64,000 nucleotides of DNA from Pseudomonadota bacterium (GTDB taxonomy: Bacteria; Pseudomonadota; Alphaproteobacteria; Dongiales; Dongiaceae): contig JACPDN010000006.1 of NCBI GenBank assembly GCA_016183985.1, positions 248,001-312,000 on the forward strand, read 5' to 3'. Shown here piece by piece: positions 60,055 through 64,000 of the stretch. Position 1 is the first letter of the stretch. Every line of letters starts with the position of its first letter. A program made the translations under genes and the position numbers. The notes under the pieces are model-generated. The model ran no database searches. It was not told the origin of the DNA and was given only the letters and a program-made list of their open reading frames with translations.

Positions 60055-63000
60055 CTAGCCGACCACTGCCGCAATCGACCGGACGATGACGTCGGCGGTC
60101 TCGCTCCCCTCCTCCTGGAGGACAGCCTTCAAATTCTTATACCACATCTGCGGCGCCCCCTGGCTACCCCAGCACCAATGGTCGATCCGGGAGACGGGCT
60201 TGGCGACATTCTTGCCAAGATGCGCGCCAAAATGCGCCGTCACGTCATCGACTGCAATTATGCCGTCCAGGACCGCCATCTGGGCAGCGTAAGCGGAGAG
60301 ATTCTGCTGACCGCGGCGGTCGACGATCATGTTGAAACCGGCCCCGATGAAAGCGTCGAGATCTGCCTGGGGCGCATTGCGCTGCAATGACACGACGGCC
60401 ACTTCCGGGTTATCAAAGAGCGACGCCCAATCAAGCGGATTGAATTTCACCGACCAATCGCCACCGCGCCAGCTCAGCCCGATCAGGCGGCGACCAGGCA
60501 GCACTTCACGATATTCGTCGGCAAATCGCTTCGCCTCCATGGTATCCGGCTTCAGAATCAAAGGTTTGGCCGCGGAAAACTCCGCTGCACCCGCCCGGTA
60601 GCGGGCAGCGAGATCGCCGAGACTGGTTTGAATCTGGATCCGCTTCTCGACGATGTCGTTCGGCCGCAGCGTACCAGGTCCGACAAACTCCACTTTCGGG
60701 AAGAGCGGCTGCAGGAGCGGGATCAATTCGTGATCGCATTCGGCAAGAACAAAGCGCGCCTCGGCCGTCGCCTCTTCCAGCAACGGCGCAAAAAGCAGCT
60801 GCTCCGCCAGGGATCGTTCGGCCCGCAAAAGCAATCGCTTGCGCTTCAGGTGGCTGCCGTCCCAGGACGGCGGGTATTTCTTCGGGTCGATGGTCTCTAG
60901 GTGACGGGGCAACTGACCCGGTCGGCTGCCAAACCGCCAGCCGAAATGCTCCCAGCCGACGCTCCAATCGCCCTGGCGCAAGGCAGCATCGCCATAGCCG
61001 ACATGGGCGACGTCCGATGTCGGCGCGAAATGCAAGGCCTTCTGATAGTTTGAGCGCGCCAATCCCCATTCACCCTGCGCACCAAGCAGCTTTGCCAGAC
61101 GCACGCGGCTCGGGATGTGGTCTGGCTTCATGCGCAGCACGCGTGCGAAATAGTCGGTCGCTTCGTCGAAGCGATCCTGGCGCATCAGGATGCGCCCCAT
61201 GGCAATGAGCGCCGGCTCGCTGTCGCCGCGCTGGCGCAGCGTCTCGCGCGCCAGGCGCTCGGCTTGCACCGACTGACCCGCAGCGTCGAGCGCCACGGCG
61301 AGCTCGGCACGCAGCTCCGGACGATCCGGCGCCAGTTCGACAGCCCGCGACAGGATGCCGACGGCATCCTCAGCCTTGCCGACATTGAGGGCAGAGATCG
61401 CAATGCCGTGGAGAGCGATATCCTTGTATGCGTCCTCGGCAAGAAGCATGCGGCAGTAATCTTCGGTTTCGGAGGTACGGCCGAATTGCTGGAGCGTCTC
61501 GGCGCAACGTTTGAGCATGCCGACATGGGCCTGATGCAGTTCATCGCTGTTCACATTGGCGAGCATATGGCCGACCTTCTCGACAAGGCCTTCCCAGGTA
61601 TCGTCCTTGCGCTGCCGCAGGAGCAAAAGGCTATTGTACCAGATGGAACGGTCGCCTTCCGTCAGCCAGCGCCAATCGGAATTGATCGGCAGCATCGCCC
61701 AAACCGGTTTGCCGAGGGCGGCGGCATAGTGGATCGTGCTGTTATCGACCGAAACGACCATGTCCATCGCCGCGACCTGCGCAGTGAAAGGATCCATGTT
61801 ACCCATCGGCTCGACGCTAGGGTCATGCAGTACGTCGATGCCGAATTCCTCTTTCATCTGCGCGATGTCGCGGCTGGTGTCGCCATATTGCAGGCTGACA
61901 AAGGCGCAATTGGAATTGCTCAGGATCGGCAGCCAGTTCTCGAGCTCAAGGGAGCGCACGGCGGCACTGTCGCGATTGCCCGAACGCCAGGAAATGCCGA
62001 TCAGAATCTTGCCAGGAAAGCGCGCTTGGTACTTCTTGCGCAAATCTCGCAGCAGCATCGGATGCGGAATGAGAAAACCGTCGCGACCCGGCAGGTTGCG
62101 AAAGTCCTCGCCCATCACATAGGCAACATCGCCGGCCGCGATCTTGGCCTTGACTTCGTCCTTGCGCCAATGCGCCGGCAGCGACCCTCGGTCAATAACC
62201 TCGAAATCCGGGAAGCTGCGCTGGAAGAGGCTGGTCTGACGGGCTGAGACTTCAAAGACAATGTGATTGGCGCGCTTGCGCACCGGGATCATATGGCCGG
62301 CATACATCACGTGATCGCCGACGCCCTGCTCGGCATAGATCGCGAGCTTGCCATCCCGAATTTCCTCACCCTTCCACTCCGGGCAGGGAAAATCGAGCTT
62401 CATGCCAGCCTGATTGCGCCCCCAGCGGCAGTTCATCTGAGGCAATGCCTCGTCTATCTTGCCGAGGCGGAAAAGGTTGAGGACACGCGAGACATGGAGC
62501 TGTGGCTTGTCCGGAAACTGCGCCGCCAGCTTTTCGATCATGCGCTGGGCTTCCTCGAAATCGCCGTCGCAGATGACGGTCTGCATCAAGGCGCTTTCCG
62601 CCTCCGCGTCATCGGGATGCAGCAGCAGGTATTCATTGAGGTAGGGCGTCGTCTCTTTGACCGCGTCGCACCAGGAGTACATTTCCTTGAGATCGCGAAT
62701 GACCGCGGCGTCGCCTTCCTTGACGCTGGTCATCAGGGCGTCTTGCGCCGCCGCTTGCGCCGCCGCGTCGCCCCGCGCACTGGCGACGCGTTCGCGCATG
62801 ACCATCGCACGTACGTGGCCCGGCTTCTGGCCGAGCGCCCTGTTGACGCAGTCCTCTACCTCGTCGAGGCTCTTGCCCTGTTGCAGCAGCGACATGGCCA
62901 GGGATGCGAGGATGTCGCATTCCTCCGGTTCAATCGCGAGAATTCGACGGCAGAGATTCTCGATATCGCGGAAATGCCGCAGCACGATCCGTGTGCGCAG

Positions 63001-63528
63001 TAGATTAATGAGAATGTTCAAGTGGTTCGGTGCACGCTCCAGACCGCTCTCATAAGCTTTGACGGCGGATAGCGCATGCTTGGCGTTGAATAGCAGGTCG
63101 CCCATCGCTTGATAGGCATCGATCCGCTCCGGATTGGATTTGACCGCCCGGCGCAGGTACAGCTCTGCCTTCGCGGTCTGGTCGGCATCGCGGTAGATGA
63201 TCCCGAGATTGAACAGCGCCTGGTCGTTTTCCTTATCTATTTCAATCACTTGCTCAAGAGCTTCACGAACCTTCGAGATCTTGCCCTGGCGGTGATACTT
63301 GACCGAATCATTAATCAGCTGCTGCACTTTGCGCTGCGTCTCGGCGCTGACCGGCGCGGCTTTCGGCGCCGCGGCAGCAGATGCCTGACCGACAGCAATG
63401 GGCAACTTGCCCCCCTGCCCGGCAAGCAACGTCTTTGCGGGAACAACGCCTTTCCCGGTGAAATCGATGATGTCCAGCATGGTGTCCACGACGCTTCGCT
63501 CCTGACCCGGCATCTTTCGGCCCCCCAT
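60055..63528 (-). CDS. Giant TPR / glycosyltransferase-like protein (double module)
   Basis: An 1157-residue protein. Residues 60-370 are TPRs (ALFNLGIIYRDADQTAKAELYLRRAVKSNPERIDAY...). Residues about 370-660 form a glycosyltransferase-like domain (LIGISWRSGNRDSAAVRSLELENWLPIL, FVSLQYGD, VVSVDNSTIHYAAALGKPVWAMLP). A second TPR stretch (660-880) and a second such domain (880-1157: LIGLSWRGGDWSVKFNPLDWASLF, VVSLQRNAPQ, IIAVDDVTAHFGAHLGKNV) follow. The GT9-type repeats and location between two flagellin genes suggest flagellin O-glycosylation, as inference. Alternative starts lie at 63513 and 63489. Confidence 0.8.
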   Translation of the reverse strand: MGGRKMPGQERSVVDTMLDIIDFTGKGVVPAKTLLAGQGGKLPIAVGQASAAAAPKAAPVSAETQRKVQQLINDSVKYHRQGKISKVREALEQVIEIDKENDQALFNLGIIYRDADQTAKAELYLRRAVKSNPERIDAYQAMGDLLFNAKHALSAVKAYESGLERAPNHLNILINLLRTRIVLRHFRDIENLCRRILAIEPEECDILASLAMSLLQQGKSLDEVEDCVNRALGQKPGHVRAMVMRERVASARGDAAAQAAAQDALMTSVKEGDAAVIRDLKEMYSWCDAVKETTPYLNEYLLLHPDDAEAESALMQTVICDGDFEEAQRMIEKLAAQFPDKPQLHVSRVLNLFRLGKIDEALPQMNCRWGRNQAGMKLDFPCPEWKGEEIRDGKLAIYAEQGVGDHVMYAGHMIPVRKRANHIVFEVSARQTSLFQRSFPDFEVIDRGSLPAHWRKDEVKAKIAAGDVAYVMGEDFRNLPGRDGFLIPHPMLLRDLRKKYQARFPGKILIGISWRSGNRDSAAVRSLELENWLPILSNSNCAFVSLQYGDTSRDIAQMKEEFGIDVLHDPSVEPMGNMDPFTAQVAAMDMVVSVDNSTIHYAAALGKPVWAMLPINSDWRWLTEGDRSIWYNSLLLLRQRKDDTWEGLVEKVGHMLANVNSDELHQAHVGMLKRCAETLQQFGRTSETEDYCRMLLAEDAYKDIALHGIAISALNVGKAEDAVGILSRAVELAPDRPELRAELAVALDAAGQSVQAERLARETLRQRGDSEPALIAMGRILMRQDRFDEATDYFARVLRMKPDHIPSRVRLAKLLGAQGEWGLARSNYQKALHFAPTSDVAHVGYGDAALRQGDWSVGWEHFGWRFGSRPGQLPRHLETIDPKKYPPSWDGSHLKRKRLLLRAERSLAEQLLFAPLLEEATAEARFVLAECDHELIPLLQPLFPKVEFVGPGTLRPNDIVEKRIQIQTSLGDLAARYRAGAAEFSAAKPLILKPDTMEAKRFADEYREVLPGRRLIGLSWRGGDWSVKFNPLDWASLFDNPEVAVVSLQRNAPQADLDAFIGAGFNMIVDRRGQQNLSAYAAQMAVLDGIIAVDDVTAHFGAHLGKNVAKPVSRIDHWCWGSQGAPQMWYKNLKAVLQEEGSETADVIVRSIAAVVG

Positions 63529-63569
63529 GCATGTCCCGTACCAGCAAAAACTGGCCTATAGCGGTAATG

Positions 63570-63584
63570 TTAACACATCGTTAA
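63570..63584. promoter_or_regulatory. CtrA-type box (TTAA-CACATCG-TTAA) upstream of the TPR/glycosyltransferase gene
   Basis: A perfect TTAA-N7-TTAA 42 bases ahead of the start at 63528 (minus strand) and about 250 bases ahead of flagellin 2. The closer gene is the likelier target. Confidence 0.55.
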
Positions 63585-63603
63585 GGCTAAATCATTGAAG
63601 AGT

Positions 63604-63617
63604 CGGCAATTTCTGCC
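63604..63617. promoter_or_regulatory. CGGCA-ATTTC-TGCC dyad, candidate ftr element 1 of flagellin 2
   Basis: Fits the GGCA-N5-TGCC pattern with a T-rich centre, like the flgF and flgI sites. It lies 118 bases upstream of the flagellin 2 sigma-54 promoter. Confidence 0.5.
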
Positions 63618-63627
63618 AGCGCCCCAA

Positions 63628-63643
63628 TATTGCCTAGGCAATA
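63628..63643. repeat. Perfect 16-bp palindrome between the two ftr-like sites
   Basis: TATTGCCTAGGCAATA reads the same on both strands. Its GCC/GGC half sites are inverted relative to the ftr dyads. It may be a related operator or a different regulator's site. Confidence 0.5.
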
Positions 63644-63654
63644 CTTGCCGGGCG

Positions 63655-63669
63655 CGGCAGCTTTTGCCG
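63655..63669. promoter_or_regulatory. CGGCA-GCTTT-TGCCG dyad, candidate ftr element 2 of flagellin 2
   Basis: A perfect GCGGCA/TGCCGC dyad around GCTTT, the best match in the window to the FlbD ftr pattern. It lies 66 bases upstream of the sigma-54 promoter. Confidence 0.55.
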
Positions 63670-63734
63670 CCTGTACCCCTGACCGACCCCGCGGAAATCG
63701 GCCAAATACCGGGATTCGGGCAGAAATTTCCGCT

Positions 63735-63750
63735 TGGCAGGGAAATTGCT
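63735..63750 (+). promoter_or_regulatory. Sigma-54 promoter of flagellin 2
   Basis: TGGCAGGGAAATTGCT has GG (63736-63737) and GC (63748-63749) ten bases apart, with the consensus TTGC. It is 83 bases ahead of the flagellin 2 ATG. Together with the CtrA box and ftr dyads it explains most of the 304-base gap 63529-63832. Confidence 0.8.
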
Positions 63751-63832
63751 TCCTCCCGCAAGCCGCCCTCATTGTGTGGACGGCCACCGAAACAAAGTTT
63801 CGGTGCAAATCATTCCCAAAAGGGGATCATTC

Positions 63833-64000
63833 ATGGCTAGCAACGAAGTCCAACTCGCGGCCGGTACACGCAGCAACCTGCTCCTCCTGCAGCAGACCAC
63901 TGCGAGCCTGGAACGCACCCAGCTCCGCCTGGCGACCGGCAACAAGATCAACTCCGCCCTGGAAGGCCCGGCGAGCTTCTTCGCCGCCAAAGGCCTCAAC
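63833..64000 (+). CDS. Flagellin 2, N-terminal part (runs off the window)
   Basis: 56 codons are visible, beginning MASNEVQLAAGTRSNLLLLQQ and continuing LERTQLRLATGNKINSALEGPASFFAAKGLN. This is paralogous to flagellin 1, with about two thirds of the D0/D1 residues identical over the shared part. AGGGGAT precedes the ATG. The reading frame is open to the window end. The two flagellins presumably form parts of one filament. Confidence 0.93.
   Translation, partial: MASNEVQLAAGTRSNLLLLQQTTASLERTQLRLATGNKINSALEGPASFFAAKGLN

Overview
The window reads as a high-GC chromosome segment of a flagellated alphaproteobacterium. Rhodospirillales are the best guess; species cannot be set from the sequence alone. 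The reasons are the CckA hybrid kinase next to flagellar export genes, TTAA-N7-TTAA CtrA boxes, FliX, a DUF6468-type protein, a GAAC-N7-GAAC (alphaproteobacterial LexA) box, a DksA with one cysteine, and an NDUFS4-like complex I subunit. Nothing looks like a prophage, an intact IS element, a CRISPR array or an rRNA operon.

Region 1 (1-30.7 kb) is mostly metabolism. It holds a TPP-riboswitch-led thiM-thiE-thiD operon, two overlapping PrsW-like membrane protease genes, alaS, moaA, nadK, an N-formylglutamate amidohydrolase family gene, argE, and a speB (agmatinase) gene between two paralogous EamA transporters. The speB leader carries two near-identical GGGG-AGA-CCCC hairpins. Then come an amine/amino-acid oxidase, hisI, kynB-kynU (kynurenine to anthranilate), a stand-alone RAM domain protein and a branched-chain-type binding lipoprotein. 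Converging on these from the other strand is an operon of a dienelactone hydrolase-SnoaL fusion, an HpcH aldolase-SDR fusion and livG-livF-livH-livM. A LysR/DoxX pair, tRNA-Arg(TCT), tRNA-Pro(TGG), an NDUFS4-like gene and an HU gene close the region.

Region 2 (30.7-64 kb) is a flagellar/chemotaxis locus. Units are flgB-flgC-fliE-fliQ-fliR-flhB-cckA (minus); a small FlhB-like gene, a helical protein gene, fliO and fliP (plus); fliL-fliM-DUF6468-motE and cheY-cheZ-large TPR gene (minus); flgF-flgG-flgA-flgH (plus); fliX (minus) against flgI-flgJ-flgN-like (plus); a FlaG-like gene; and two flagellin genes (the second cut by the window end) enclosing a TPR gene and a 1157-residue TPR/glycosyltransferase-like gene. 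A roughly 1-kb non-coding stretch at 50.56-51.55 kb holds nested repeats, a LexA box overlapping a sigma-70-like promoter, and a REP-like element.

The regulatory sites form a coherent picture. CtrA-type boxes lie upstream of early units (flgB/flhB-like, cheY, fliX/flgI, TPR-glycosyltransferase). Sigma-54 (GG-N10-GC) promoters lie upstream of flgF, flgI and both flagellins, each preceded by a GGCA-N5-TGCC-type dyad that resembles FlbD ftr elements. This matches the Caulobacter class II to class III/IV hierarchy, with cckA encoded inside the regulated locus.
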